Source: Cylicocyclus nassatus
Lineage: Eukaryota > Nematoda > Chromadorea > Rhabditida > Strongylidae
Reading direction: 5' to 3'
Length of the DNA: 64,000 bases
Assembly: GCA_958299035.1 (NCBI GenBank)
Contig: CATQJL010000001.1
Coordinates: 34,944,780 to 35,008,779, forward strand
The position numbers and the translations under genes are program-made. Below, in pieces: positions 1-11,129 of the stretch (position 1 is the first letter of the stretch; each line of letters opens with the position of its first letter). The notes below the pieces were generated by a model that saw only the letters and a program-made list of their open reading frames with translations, was not told the DNA's origin and made no database searches.

Positions 1-362
1 GTCCTTTGTCCGTCTGGTCATAGCGGCGCCTCACAACACTACGCCACTTGCCCCCTTCCCTACACGTTGTCACAAGAAATTATCATTATGATAGGGATAA
101 CTCCGCAATTTCCTGGCTTATGGTAAACAACCTTGGGAAATTGGAAATTTCCCATTTCTACCTTCAGATCATTTACACGTCCCTTGAATGAGCGCTTTAC
201 TGGATGCAGAGGTGAATTAAAATCCTATCTCAACGTGCACCAATATGTGCAGTACACATATAACATTCATCACTTGGTCCTATTGAAAATTCTTTAGAGG
301 TAGTAACTTGGGATTGCAATTCCGAGCTTTCCATCCCTCCTTAACCTTCTTTATGAGCTAAC

Positions 363-830
363 AAGGGAATGGTCAGAAGTGGAAGTGGCCAATTCGAGCA
401 AATTATACACTCTTTAGATGCAGCATATAACGCTGACTCTAAATCTGCTTTTCTTACCTGCAGAGCGCTTTGGATGAATTTATATGCCGTTAAAGGTCAT
501 TATTTTGCTAAGAAATTCTGCGTGTAAAGGTTAAACTTGGCCGTGCAAAGCTAAACTTGGCCGTACAAAGCCATTACCGGCTCAGTATTGAATCAAAACA
601 TGCAAGTAGGCCACTTCATATGACGCGTATTTAGGGATGAGCTGAAAGAGCAATAGTGTGCCTAATTTCGCAATTTTTGTGTATTTTTGATTTTTCGCAG
701 CAATGCTGCTCATAACTTCGCCTACAAAGGCGCTCTGTAGATGCGGAAGGCAGATTCAAAATCAGCGTTCTATGCGTTCTAATGGTATGCAGCTTGTTTG
801 GATTGCCCACTTCGACTTCTGACCATTCCG
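363..830. repeat. Foldback repeat with imperfect arms
   Basis: The segment 363-505 reads as a diverged inverted copy of 668-830. Both contain the stretch around GAATGGTCAGAAGT and the complement of CAGAGCGC. About 160 bp of non-repeated sequence lies between the arms. Unit 2 lacks it near 34,560, so it belongs to sequence inserted in unit 1 after the duplication or lost from unit 2. No protein is recognisable. Confidence 0.55.
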
Positions 831-991
831 TTGTAAGTCTAGGGTTGCTTGCAAAGCTAAGAAATTGCTTTCCGTGGCATTTTCCAGTCTTGGAGATTGC
901 TGAAGGGGATCGCCAACGAGTTGCGACTAACTGTTTGAGCCCATCAGCCAATTGCCGCCAAAATGGGTGGAGTTATGGCCCATGCAGCCAA

Positions 992-1541
992 TCAGATAAT
1001 CGGGCAGGTGGTTCGCAAACTCGCGCTTTTTCTGTAGGCGGTGAGCAGAACTTTGAGCGTGGCCAAACCTTCAGCGGGCGGCACTTCCTTTATGGTCGCA
1101 TATTCTGCCAGCGGGAAGCAATACAGCATTTTCTGGAAGCGCTCGGCAAATAATTTCCTCAACCGGTAGCCAATTCAGCAAGCGCTCGCACTCTTTTTAC
1201 GCAGTTTTATGCGTACGTCAGGCAGAGGTGAGGCTCTATGTGGCAGAAGTGTCATCGGTAATTTAATTACCCAAGTTTGGGGTACCTTCCTTCAGCAGAA
1301 GTACCAAAGGGCTGTGCGATCCTTCGAAAAAAACCGTGCGGCTCCCAAATGATTTTGCATATTCTCGCGAAGAGCCGCAACTTCTACATAGAAAGACGCG
1401 GTAGTTCTCCGAGCGTTCATCTAAAATTTGGCCAAAATTATTCCATATTTCTGCAAGCGGACAGCAAGAAAACAGCAAACTATTTTTTTGGTGCCCGCTT
1501 GCTCAAAATCGCATGGATGCCTGCCCCCGGCGATCATCTGA
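992..1541 (+). mobile_element. Non-autonomous TIR element, family R1 (copy 1)
   Basis: Starts with TCAGATAATCGGGCAGG and ends with CCCCCGGCGATCATCTGA, which are imperfect terminal inverted repeats. The interior is GC-rich and matches 28,165-28,724 in order: a segment ending with a CAGCGGG motif, then a GGGCGTACG-like stretch, then a TTTGCATATTCTCGC-like stretch. No transposase is seen. Open frames across it are short and not conserved between copies. Superfamily not assigned. Confidence 0.6.
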
Positions 1542-2070
1542 ACAGAATCGTTGCTGTTGCTAGTTTGTTCTCTCCAAGAAGTTCGAATGCAACGCAGAAC
1601 AGCAGCTAGCTACAATTCAATATCTTGCATTAGTTTTGTTTTTTGCGGCCATCATATGTTCTTGAAGCATCTTCTCCAGCATATACTTTATTTTTAGCAT
1701 TTTGAATAGCAAAGAATCGAAATAAATACCTCGTCGTTATTTTAAGTTCACGGACCAGAAGCTGTCATCTAGCCCATGCTTAACTCTGATGTCATGCTAA
1801 TTGAATCTATCTTGTTTGATTCATGGTTGAGTTTGAGAAACTTTTAGCAACAGTTCGTCAACAGCTTCTGTTTCGTTTTTTTATTCCATTTGACAGGTAT
1901 AGGCGATTCATAGCACACAAAGACTGCGGACGTATCGGCGTTTCTCTGATCGAGCGCTCTTCCGCTTTTCTCACCATCTGCTGTCTCTCATACACGAGCT
2001 ATCTTGGCCGGACGCAGCGGCGCGCAATCTTTGCGTGTCATGAATCGTATATACTTTTACATTTATAAAA
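1542..2070. other. Intergenic sequence of unit 1, no gene seen
   Basis: From about 1,590 to 1,900 this matches 34,645-34,960 in unit 2. Short open frames are not shared between the two copies. From about 1,905 onward unit 1 carries sequence missing in unit 2. I see no gene here. Confidence 0.5.
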
Positions 2071-2402
2071 GTCTCAAAAGTAAGTACACACTTTTCAATC
2101 TTCATTATCTCTCTTCCCCAATGGGTCTCTTTTTGCCAGTTAAATACCATTCTGTAGAGGAGGTTTCAACTTAAAGTTACGGTGTCGAGTGAATCACCGA
2201 TTGCTTTTCGTTACTGTAGGATTACGGTAAGAACTTTCAGCAAATGGAACCATTAAGGAAGAGCCATCGGTAATTCGGTCGATACTGTAAATCTAAGTTG
2301 AAGCCTCCTCTGCAGAATGATACTTGACTGGCAAAAAAGACCAATTGGGAAGAGAGATATTGACGATTAAAAAGTGTGTACTTACTTTTGGGACACCCTG
2401 TA
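2071..2402. mobile_element. Mariner-type MITE, CAGGGTGTCCC family (short copy)
   Basis: The right end reads GGGACACCCTGTA. The left end is a decayed inverted copy beginning GTCTCAAAAGTAAGTAC. The arms are inverted over about 100 bp. The same family occurs at 5,681-6,362 and 21,181-21,858. TA at the right flank fits a Tc1/mariner target. No coding capacity. Confidence 0.7.
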
Positions 2403-3212
2403 CAATTTACCCATGTCATATCCATACGCGCACCCACTGCCTTTGAAATATCTACAAGAGAATTTGAGTTATAAGAAGAGATAGTAAAAGTGACCTCGAA
2501 CTTCTTAAACTAACTGGGATTCAAAACTCCAAGAGGCTGTTCTCTGATTCACTTTCATCTTCATCAATGCTTGAGCCATTTACTTGGGACCGTCCATTTT
2601 CAACCTTTTCCATTTCTAGTTACTATCAAGGACTACAACTTTTATAGCTACAGATTACGCTTTTTTAAGATTATCCAGCCATCCAATCCACTTTTTTCGA
2701 TAACAGCAGTGACCGCGATATCAGCACGTAATTTTCAAAAGAAGCTTATAGCTGAGTTGCTAATCTTACATAATATTCGCTACAACAGATGCGAAGAGAA
2801 GTGATGCTGATAAGGAAAAAATAGCCCTCCCAAACAAAATTAGTGCCTTGTTAGAAATCAATAGCCTTATGAGAAACAAGATCGAGAAGAGCTACGCATT
2901 GCAGTAACTTGAGATATTTCTGGATGTTCATGATTGCCTTGATAGATAACTCTGAAGCTTCACAATATGTAAGAGAACAACTACAAGTGCAAGCCAGAAC
3001 GTAGATCTTGCTGAAGAGTTGATAATAGAGAGATTTTCACTGACAAACTATTGTCTGAACAAAAAAAAACTTTATCCAGTACAACCTAATTGTTTGTGAT
3101 GTTCGTGTAAAAAAGGACTTTAATTTGTGTGTTGGAAGTATGAAATCTAAAAATTGAAAATAGCCTATGTAGATCAGAAGGCTCCGAAAGCCACTATCAG
3201 ACGCTACTAACT
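2403..3212. other. Intergenic sequence of unit 1, no gene seen
   Basis: The parts near 2,420-2,815 and 3,160-3,204 align with 34,980-35,445 in unit 2. The stretch 2,820-3,150 is private to unit 1 and I do not recognise it. There is no convincing exon: the open frames are short and low in complexity. Confidence 0.45.
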
Positions 3213-3499
3213 TGTGACCTATATGGGTTATAAAAATGTGCAAACGACTTGTTTTTTTTGTAAATAATTAAAATAATTTTTAAAATTTCTTAAAAATTCA
3301 AATTAGCCTTACAAAAATTTTTTTCGGGGGCGTGGCTGACGCCAGGCCCCTTTTTTCCAGATTTTAAGAGTTGGGGACCCGCAAAAATTTTGAGAAGCAC
3401 CCTAAAAAATTTTTTGGAGCGCGTGGCTAACGCCACGCACCTTCATTTGAAAAAATTTTTTGTCGCCCCCCCCCCCGGTCTGACCTGGGACCGCCACTG
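3213..3499. mobile_element. CAGTGGCG-type DNA repeat, left-truncated copy
   Basis: The right end is CCGCCACTG, the inverse of CAGTGGCGG. Preceding it are a C-run and AT-rich sequence with GCGTGGCTAACGCCACGC, a short perfect hairpin shared with the copies at 40,095 and 58,434. The left end has no matching inverted terminus and begins near a conserved TGTGCAAACGACTTG. It is absent at the matching place in unit 2 (about 35,447). Confidence 0.65.
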
Positions 3500-3506
3500 A
3501 TACATA

Positions 3507-4089
3507 TAGGTTGGAAACTAAGTTTTGCTGGTCTCATAACTTCCCTCTCACTCAACATGGCGCACTCAAACTTTGCCACTGCGTTGGTTATTACGCAGGC
3601 TAGCGTTACAAGCGCAGCTGCTGTCTTACCAAATTCTGACGTCGCAGTGAGGGATACGGTAGGTGCATGGTATAAAGGGGAAAAATTCAAAGTTTGACGG
3701 ATTTGGCTGAAACTAGGCATAGGGGTGTTATCCGACATGCTGATCACGAAAATGATAGTGAAATTGCGTGATAAGGGCTTTTTTATAGGATTACTAAAGG
3801 TGTACGATATGGGGTCTTACCCTAAACAAGGAAAAGGCGTTGATTCAACAAATGAATGTGATATTCGCGTTTGGCTGCCAAAGGCTTCATTTCAGCTTGA
3901 AACCCCAAAAATTCTCAAACTTCACTAGTTTTCGAAAAACGCGTGAAACTTTTCTATTTCGTGTTCAAATAGACAATTTGTGCTCACTTGTAGCTCACAT
4001 TGCCTTCTACATAATGCCAAAGTTTGAGTGCGCCATATCCAAAGAGAGTGAAGTTATGAAACCAGTTGCAAAACTTAGTTTCCAGCCTA
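3507..4089. mobile_element. Long-TIR foldback MITE, TTAGGTTGGAAAC family
   Basis: The left arm starts TAGGTTGGAAACTAAGTTTT and the right arm ends with its inverse at AAAACTTAGTTTCCAGCCTA. The arms run about 100 bp or more and include an inverted GGCGCACTCAAACTTTG. It sits beside a TA repeat, consistent with TA target choice by a Tc1/mariner-type transposase. No transposase gene inside. Confidence 0.72.
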
Positions 4090-4112
4090 ATATATATATA
4101 TATATATATTTT
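4090..4112. repeat. TA microsatellite fragment 1
   Basis: A run of about ten TA units lies between two TIR elements. It is one of the pieces of a TA repeat split by several insertions. The uninterrupted counterpart is at about 35,484-35,508 in unit 2. Confidence 0.8.
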
Positions 4113-4598
4113 CCTATTTTCCGGTTTATAAGCCGCACCATATATAAGCCGCACCCGCCGCGGCAAACAATGGCGCGAAAGAGCCTTCGAAAAGAAAGTT
4201 TTTGAACTAACAAACTGAAAACTCGCTGCATTTTGTGACTGCTTTTCATTGCGCATATTCACGTCTTCGGTATTTCTTTATTCTTTCCAGAGATTCGGAC
4301 GTTTTTGGGGTGTTTGGGTCGTGTTTTTCCTCTAGGATACAATGGAGTTGACGGTGTTTTCTTTTGTTTATAAAGATGTTACTGAAGTTAAAGCTGCTGC
4401 TATTTCATTTGATTTTAATGATTTTGATGATGATGTTGGTGTTTCAATGGTGCTTTCAATGCTTTCACAAGAAAGAGCGAAAGCTGAAAGTTACAATCAG
4501 GCTACTAGGTAAGATAGGTGGTAGTGGCTGCTTGTGCGGCTTCGCACATCAGCCCGCGCGCGACGAAAATAACTGCGGCTTATACGCCGGAAAATAGG
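4113..4598. mobile_element. TIR MITE with CCTATTTTCCGG ends
   Basis: The ends are CCTATTTTCCGG...TATAAGCCGCA and the inverse TGCGGCTTATAC..CCGGAAAATAGG, giving TIRs of about 25 bp. TA repeats lie on both sides. These ends resemble pogo/Tigger-like MITEs (family resemblance from memory, not searched). Short reading frames inside are broken and not recognised. Confidence 0.65.
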
Positions 4599-4607
4599 GT
4601 ATATATA

Positions 4608-5626
4608 TTAGGTCGTTCCGAAAGTAATGTCGCTTTTTTCGAATGAACGCCACTATTGGTGGAATCGACCTTTTCAAGAGATCTTAGGAGCATTCGATGT
4701 AGCATTTCATCCTCTTTCTAACGGTTCTAATTTCACTGCAAAATGTTCAACGAGCTTTCGAAAAATTACCAAAATCTGCGACTCACGCTTTTTGACATGG
4801 TCAAGTTCGGCTATTTTTCTAAATTTTTGTACATAATCTCCGAAAAAGTGCAAGTGGCAGGTAGATAGAGCAAACACTATAGAACACAGAGTAATTTTTT
4901 CTTTTCCTTAGCTTGCTTCTCAGAGCTTCTACAATCAATTTCTCAGTGCCATCAAATTCCATATTTAGTCAAGTCAAACCTCACAGAACAAGAACCGGCA
5001 AGCGACTCGGGTGTCATTCGATGCAGCTTTTTCTCCTCTTTCTACCTGTTGTTTTTTGTTTCCGATTCATCAAGTTTTCCAGGATAAAATCATCATAATT
5101 TAACTTTCCCAAGACACCCCAAGGTGTGCCCGAAATTTTCGAAAGTCGCTAAACGAAGCGGCGAACGCTCGTTTGGTTTGTAAAATTGTTGCCAAACCAT
5201 AATCCATCTTTGTAAGTTTCAAAATCCGGAGACTTGTTGGCGTTTGATGCACTTAGGTCTGAGACGAGCCTGCAAAAATTCGGTGGTTCCATCAAAAAAT
5301 CTGTACAAAAATTATGACGGGCTCTGGAAAGTAGAAAAAAGTTGTGCTGTTTCCTGTAGGGATTGCTCCATCCATCCATTACTTGGACTCCTTCTGAGGA
5401 TTGTTATAAAATTTTGGAAAAACTGCGAAACTTGGCCATCTCAAAAAGTATAGGTCGCAGGTTTTGACTCTTTTCTGAAAGCTTATTGAATATATTGCAA
5501 CAAATTTATAACCATTAGAAAGAGAATGAAATGCTGCATCAAATGCTACCAGAATCTCTTACACATCTTTGTTCCACGAGATGTGGCATACATTTGAAAA
5601 AAGCGACATTACTTTCGGAACGACCT

Positions 5627-5628
<2 letters not shown>
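4608..5628. mobile_element. Long-TIR foldback MITE, TTAGGTCGTTCCGAAAG family
   Basis: The left end is TTAGGTCGTTCCGAAAGTAA and the right end TTACTTTCGGAACGACCTAA. The inverted arms extend hundreds of bases: the sequence near 4,680-4,750 recurs inverted near 5,500-5,570. It is flanked by TA repeats. The central reading frames overlap on both strands as expected of a palindrome, and none resembles a transposase. It is mariner-type by its ends and TA target. Confidence 0.75.

Positions 5629-5682
<54 letters not shown>
5629..5682. repeat. TA microsatellite fragment 2
   Basis: About 26 TA units in a row lie between two TIR elements. This is the longest remaining piece of the split TA repeat. Confidence 0.9.
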
Positions 5683-5686
<4 letters not shown>

Positions 5687-6362
5687 GTCCCAAAAAAATG
5701 TATCGAACGTTTAATCGTTAATATCTCTCTTCTGAAGAAGTCTTTTCCCTTGCTTCAGGTACCAATCTGTAGAGCTGGCTTCAACTTAGATTTGCATTAC
5801 AGAACGAATCACTCATCTTTCTTCGTTACTGTAGGATTACGGTAGAAACTTCAAAGAGGGTTTTAAGCAATGAAGGTCATATTTTGCCTCAGAAAGGAAG
5901 CAAAACAGCCTCAAAACTTTTACACTAGGCTAATTAGAGTTGCTGATTATAACTGTAAAGTTCCCAACTTATTACGATGCTTCATTGAAGAGTTATGCCA
6001 GGTAAGAGGTAGCGGCCATTTTTTCAATGTTCCTAAAAAGTGCGGTTACACCGTTTAGAAGGCTTCATAATCTCGTGAATAGTTGAGTATTAAACTCAGC
6101 GTCCATAAAAACCCTATTACACAAGTTTTCACGTTTTTTTGAAAAATTTTGAAACGGCAGCATTTTCCACATTGACACCATATGTTTCAAGTTTCTACCG
6201 TAATCTCACAGTAATAAAGAGAGATGAGTGATTCGTTCTATAATGCAAATCTAAGTTGAAGCCAGCTCTACAAAACGGTACTTGAAGCAAGGCAAAAGGC
6301 TTCTTCAGAAGAGAAATATTAACGATTAAACGTTCGATACATTTTTTTGGGACACCCTGTAT
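5681..6362. mobile_element. Mariner-type MITE, CAGGGTGTCCC family
   Basis: The left end is TAGGGTGTCCCAAAAAAATG and the right end CATTTTTTTGGGACACCCTG followed by TA. The arms of about 130 bp are near-identical in inverse and include TTAATCGTTAATATCTC. A short open frame at 5,870-6,058 is not shared with related copies, so I do not call it a gene. Confidence 0.78.
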
Positions 6363-6880
6363 ATATAGCTGCTAGATTGGTAACAATTACCCAAACTCCT
6401 AACAGAAAATTCTCTAGCAGCCACAAAAGGGAACTTTGTACTCGAATTATCTCAAAATGATAAAAAGTCAAAAATGTGTCATTTTCGGTTCTTCTTATGC
6501 CCTTAATCTGCCTGCTAATCTCCACTAGTCAATTCTTCAGCAACGGATGCTCCTCATGTCATCCTAATGATGAATTGGCCTGCTGACTGTATTACCAGCT
6601 AAGTGATAGCTCGGTAAAATGGAATGATCAAGCGCTTGGTTGATCATACATTTTCTGAACTTCAATGACTGTAGTTAGCAGAATGCCGATAAGGGTAAGG
6701 AGTGGGCTGAGTTTCAATAAGTGACTGTTGCGATTTTGAAGGAGTATAGAAAATTGATAGATAAAAGAGCTTATACAGCACAAATTGGGCTGTTCCTTGT
6801 AATATCAATCTTCCCAATTTGTAACAGCTACAAGGTATAAACTTATCGACACTTAAAATACTTACTTACTTTTGATAGTA
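6363..6880. other. Intergenic sequence shared by both units, no gene seen
   Basis: This aligns closely with 35,505-36,018, with only point changes and small indels. Both strands are rich in stop codons. I see no RNA gene signature, only unannotated intergenic DNA carried through the duplication. Confidence 0.6.
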
Positions 6881-6928
6881 ATCTTATATATAAAGCTGAA
6901 TGTCTGTTTGTATGTCTGTATGTATGTA

Positions 6929-6967
<39 letters not shown>

Positions 6968-7386
6968 ACGTACGTATGTTCCAAATAGAAAATTCCATTT
7001 TTGAACCGATCAGGACCAAACTTGGCACACATACACTTCGGGCCCCGGCGGGTGTCATAGGCTACTTTTCGTCATCGATCGATATTAATTTTATCGATTT
7101 TTTGCAAAATTTGAGCTACAGGGCTGGGAGTTGGCACAGGGGGGTAATCGAGCATGCTGATCACCCCCGTGGGAGTGATCAGCATGCTCGATTACACCCC
7201 TCTGGCAAATTCCAGCCATCTAGCTCAAATTTTGCAATCGATAAAATCGACATCGATCGATAACGAAAAGTGGACTGTGACACCCGCCGGGGCCCGAAAT
7301 GTATGTGTGCCAAGTCTGGTCCGGATCGGTTGAGAAATGGAATTTTCTATTCGGAACATACGGCGGAGCCGGGTAAGCCAGCTAGT
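6881..7386 (+). mobile_element. Helentron-like (HINE/DINE-type) element 1
   Basis: The 5' end reads ATCTTATATATAAAGCTGAA followed by a (TGTC)n run. The 3' end reads CGGAGCCGGGTAAGCCAGCT then AGT. Non-autonomous Helentrons typically combine a 5' microsatellite, an internal palindrome and a GCCGGGTA...CAGCTAGT 3' terminus, which is why I assign this class. The interior is a single palindrome (7,084-7,265) centred on TGATCACCCCCGTGGG. Unit 2 has an empty site near 36,016. No Rep/helicase gene is present. Confidence 0.62.
6927..6966. repeat. (TGTC)n microsatellite
   Basis: About ten tandem TGTC units form the 5' microsatellite of the Helentron-like element. The other copies have similar but differently long runs near 9,720 and 12,960. 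Confidence 0.9.
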
Positions 7387-7600
7387 TAAATATAAAAACG
7401 CCTTGATCCTTTCAAAATCACGTTTTTTGAACACCTTTATTGCCGTAGCTGAGGAAACATTATTGTCAAGGAAAGACGTTTCCCAAACCAAATAGAATAA
7501 GTAACTGCATATCACATGAGAAAGGTGCTCTGCAGCCTTCTACATCTTGTCGCTATTACATGCTCTATTGCTTAGTCAACAGAGGCGGTCGATTGATACC

Positions 7601-7875
7601 GGGGGGCAGCCAAGATGAACGATAGGTTGTGCCAGCCATATGCGCTGCGTAGTAGGTCAAATCTTTTTCAGGTTCCATATATACGCTATGATGATATCTC
7701 GAACTTGGACAAAAACGTTGAAAGCTCTGTATGCCCTGATTCTTACTGTTCGACACCATTTTCAATCTAGTTTCGAACATACAGCTTCAAAAAATAAGAC
7801 TTTATGTGAGACGTATTGACAACCGCAGGAGTACAGTATGCTTATTGCCAGCTATCGTTCATCCTGGCATACGCC
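7601..7875. mobile_element. Small TIR MITE private to unit 1
   Basis: The inverted ends are GCCAAGATGAACGATAG near the left and CTATCGTTCATCCTGGC near the right. The flanks are GATACC on both sides, a possible 6-bp target duplication. Unit 2 reads straight through at 36,228-36,240, giving the empty site. No gene inside. Confidence 0.6.
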
Positions 7876-7884
7876 CATCGATAC

Positions 7885-9258
7885 CCGGACAGCCGCTTGC
7901 AGCCGCGGTAGGTGGTAATTAGCGAGGAGCGACGCAGGTTTACTTGCGTTGCGCTACGCGGCAGCACGAATCTCCTGCCATTCACTCACAACACTCTGAG
8001 TTGCGAAAAGGCCTAGTCGCGCATCACAACTCGGATGGCGCAGCCAATAATCAAATTAGAAATAACTAAAATATGTATACTGACATGACGAGAAATCAGT
8101 TACCTATTAGCAAATCAGTCAAGATTTAGAAACAAAAGCTCTTTTCCTACTAATCATCTTGCATTCCAACAATCTTTAAAAGCAGCGTCCAGGCAAATCT
8201 GGACATACGGGGTTCTGATGTGGAAAGTAATTTTGGGGTCCTAACTAAGACACTGCGCAAGCGGCAGCTCAAATGGTGAACTCACAGTCGAGATATTCGC
8301 CTTCAAACTGGACCCCGGGATCGTATACGCATGGATTCATGGCGCGACTCCCGTGGGTCCCGCGCGAAACTAATGTGTCGCGCCATGAATCCATGCGAAT
8401 GCGATCCCGGGGTTCAGTTTGGAGGCGAATATCTCATCTCTGAGCTTACCATTTGCCGCTGCCGCTTGGGCAGTGTTTTAGTTAGGACTCCAAGATTATC
8501 CTCCAAATGAGATCCCCATAGGCCCAGATTTGCCTGGACGCTGCTTTCAAAGATAAGTTGCTTTACACTTTTCAACTGTGGTCAGATTTCTTAACTTGAA
8601 TTCTCCAGCTTCTCGAAAACTCGATTGTCGTGGTAAAATTCCTCATTCACAAAATCAACATGATTGCAATTAATTTTTGGAGTTTTTTGAAATGCCCTAA
8701 TTTTCATAGCAAAGCCAATCCTCTCAGAAGATATTGCCTAGAAAGCTGAACAAAGAATAGAGGAGCTGCACCGAAACGGCCTAAATTGTTTATTCTTCAC
8801 TATGAGTTATACAAAAATACTCAAAGCGGATAATTTTTCAGAAATTGGATTTAAATTTTCAAAAAACCGAGCTAAATTATTTTCAAGCCTAGGTTTGATT
8901 TCCAATAGATTATTTGACCATTTCTAGATATTTTCTTTCTCAAAAACCTCATTTCTGAGATGTGTCAATATTCGATGAACTCAAAAAATCTTGCAAACCT
9001 TAAGTCGGATGGTACAATCGTTCAAGTATTTTTAATCATTGTTTTGAATCTGTTTGAATGTTTATAGAGTCCTTTGTTGAAACTGTTCCATCAAAACCTT
9101 CATCCAAAAGAAATTTTCCTATTATGACTGTACAATCGGTCATTTCGTACCTCAAAGGGTGATGGCGAAAAACTGTAAGAGAGAGGTATTAGAGAAGCGA
9201 GAGGGACTGGCGTAACGCAGCGCAATAAGGGTTATTATCATACGGTGCGGCTGCGAGC
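7885..9258. mobile_element. Old TIR transposon, unit 1 copy (right end eroded)
   Basis: Begins CCGGACAGCCGCTTGCAGCC. The right side near 9,170-9,258 holds the inverted counterpart of the GCGCTACGCGGCAG region but has lost the terminal CGGCTGTCCGG still present in unit 2 (37,230-37,243). It is present in both units, so it predates the duplication. A second MITE (8,181-8,545) is nested inside. The coding remnant seen in unit 2 at 36,761-36,961 is frameshifted here near 8,760-8,940. Confidence 0.6.
8181..8545. mobile_element. Foldback MITE nested in the old TIR transposon
   Basis: The ends are AGCAGCGTCCAGGCAAATCT and the inverse AGATTTGCCTGGACGCTGCT. The arms continue through most of the element and meet at a centre near 8,350 with CGCGACTC...GTCGCGCC. 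The flanks TTTAAA and TTCAAA suggest a target duplication. Unit 2 has the uninterrupted site at about 36,537-36,550. Confidence 0.78.
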
Positions 9259-9518
9259 ATGTTATGTTCTTACACAATCTTAATTTACTTGCGTAGAAAG
9301 CATATTGCTCCCAGTAAGCAGTATGCAGATGGCAGTCTTCAGTCAGGGAGGAAATGCGCCTAGCAGTGCTAATATAAGGATTGGGAGTATTTGCATTGGG
9401 CAGAAACCTTTTGACATCACTAGCACTGCGTGTCTAGGTTACCGAGGAGTGGATGATGCCCATTCAAAGAAAATTCCGAACATAATTTAAAAGTTTCGCT
9501 TTCTTTAAACCTGGGCAT

Positions 9519-9690
9519 AATTCGTATAGTAGAAGTACTTCTGTGCCAAACAGGTTTGTTAGGTGTTCTTTTATTTCCAATCACGGCCTAACGTTTCGAC
9601 GCCTTTCGTCTTCCTCAGAGGCCCTGTGAACACCGCTATTTAGGGTTCCGCACCGGAAATGATGGTCTTGGCGGATAGAATTTATTCCGA
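9519..9690 (-). mobile_element. Penelope-like element 3' end, inverted arm (left)
   Basis: This is the inverted copy of 14,140-14,302. On the minus strand it encodes a short tail with SEEDERRRNVRP, resembling the end of GIY-YIG-bearing Penelope-like elements; the related fragment at 60,580 has a similar AACGTTTCG...CCTCAGAGG stretch. The 3' side points left. The two arms face away from each other with the Helentron-like composite between them. Confidence 0.5.
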
Positions 9691-9693
9691 TAA

Positions 9694-11119
9694 ATCTTAT
9701 ATATAAAGCTGAATGTCTGTTTGTATGTATGTATGTCTGTATGTCTGTCTGTGTGTACGTATGTTCCGAATAGAAAATTCCATTTCTGAACCGATCCGGA
9801 CCAAACTTGGCACACATACACATCGGGCCCCGGCGGGTGTCATAGGCCACTTTTCGTCATCGATCGATATCGATTTTATCGATTTTTATCGATTTTTTTG
9901 CTGAGTTCACCTACGGGGCTGGGAGTTGGCACAGGGGGGTAATCGAGCATGGGGATTCCGAATACAATATTGGTTTTCAGGATTATCGATTACTTTTATC
10001 GATTTTATCGATTTTTTTGCAAAGTTTGAGCTACGGGGCTGGGAGTTGGCACAGGAGGGTAATCGAGCATGGGGATTCCGAATACAATATTGGTTTTCAG
10101 GATTATCAATTACTTTTATCGATTTTATCGATTTTTTTGCAAAGTTTGAGCTACGGGGCTGGGAGTTGGCACAGGGGGGTAATCGAGCATGGGGATTCCG
10201 AATACAATATTGGTTTTCAGGATTATCGATTACTTTTATCGATTTTATCGATTTTTTTGCAAAGTTTGAGCTACGGGGCTGGGAGTTGGCACAGGAGGGT
10301 AATCGAGCATGGGGATTCCAAATACAATATTGGTTTTCAGGATTATCAATTACTTTTATCGATTTTATCGATTTTTTTGCAAAGTTTGAGCTACGGGGCT
10401 GGGAGTTCGCACAGGGGGGTAATCGAGCATGGGGATTCCGAATACAATATTGGTTTTCGGGATTATCGATTACTTTTATTGATTTTATCGATTTTTTTGC
10501 AAAGTTTGAGCTAGGGGGCTGAGAGTTGGCGCAGGGGGGTAATCGAGCATGCTGATCATCCCCAAGGAGGGTGATCAGCATGCTCGATTACACCCCTGTG
10601 CCAAATTCCAGTCCCCTAGCTCAAATTTTCAAAAAATCGATAAAATCGATAAAAGTAATGGACGATCTTGAAAACTAATATTGTATTCGTAATCTGCATG
10701 CTCGATTACCCCCCTGTGCAAACTCCCAGCCCCGCAGGTCAAACTTTACAAAAAAAATCGATAAAATCGATAAAAGTAATGGACGATCCTGAAAACTAAT
10801 ATTGTGTTCGTAATCAGCATGCTCGATTACCCCCCTGTGAAAATCCCAGCCTCGCATGTCAAAATTTACAAAAAATCGATAAAATCAATAAAAGTAATCG
10901 ATAATTCTGAAAACTAATATTGTATTCGGAATCCGCATGCTCACTTCCCCCCCTGTGCCAACTCCTAGCCCTGTAGGTGAACTCTGCAAAAAAATCGATA
11001 AAAATCGGTAAAATCGACATCGATCGATAACGAAAAGTGGACTGTGACACCCGCCGGGGCCCGAAGTGTATGTGTGCCAAGTTTGGTCCGGATACGGCGG
11101 AGCCGGGTAAGCCAGCTAG
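9694..11119 (+). mobile_element. Helentron-like element 2 with expanded 120-bp repeats
   Basis: It has the same 5' end (ATCTTATATATAAAGCTGAA plus TGTC/TGTA units) and 3' end (GCCGGGTAAGCCAGCTAG) as element 1. The interior is a large palindrome: six direct 120-bp monomers on the left, a centre near 10,550-10,585 with GCATGCTGATCATCCCC, and four inverted monomers on the right. Long open frames on both strands arise only from the repeat. No replicase gene. Confidence 0.62.
9917..10985. repeat. 120-bp minisatellite in palindromic arrangement
   Basis: Left-arm monomers start near 9,917, 10,037, 10,157, 10,277, 10,397 and 10,517. The period is exactly 120 and most copies differ at one to a few positions. 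Right-arm monomers are inverted near 10,609, 10,726, 10,845 and 10,965 and are more diverged. Each monomer has AT-rich ATCGAT-containing tracts (TTATCGATTTTATCGAT) and the stretch GGGCTGGGAGTTGGCACAGG. Confidence 0.9.
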
Positions 11120-11129
11120 ACATAATAAA

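Noticed and set aside
6928..7263. Open frame beginning with Ser-Val-Cys-Leu repeats
   Set aside because: It is a direct translation of the (TGTC)n microsatellite and Helentron sequence.
9907..10581. Repetitive 224-codon and 198-codon open frames on opposite strands
   Set aside because: They arise because the 120-bp monomer length is a multiple of three, so any stop-free frame is repeated. The same region is open in several frames and shows no protein character.
9917..10585. CRISPR-like regular array
   Set aside because: The whole 120-bp unit repeats, with no unique spacers, and it lies in a transposon of a eukaryote.
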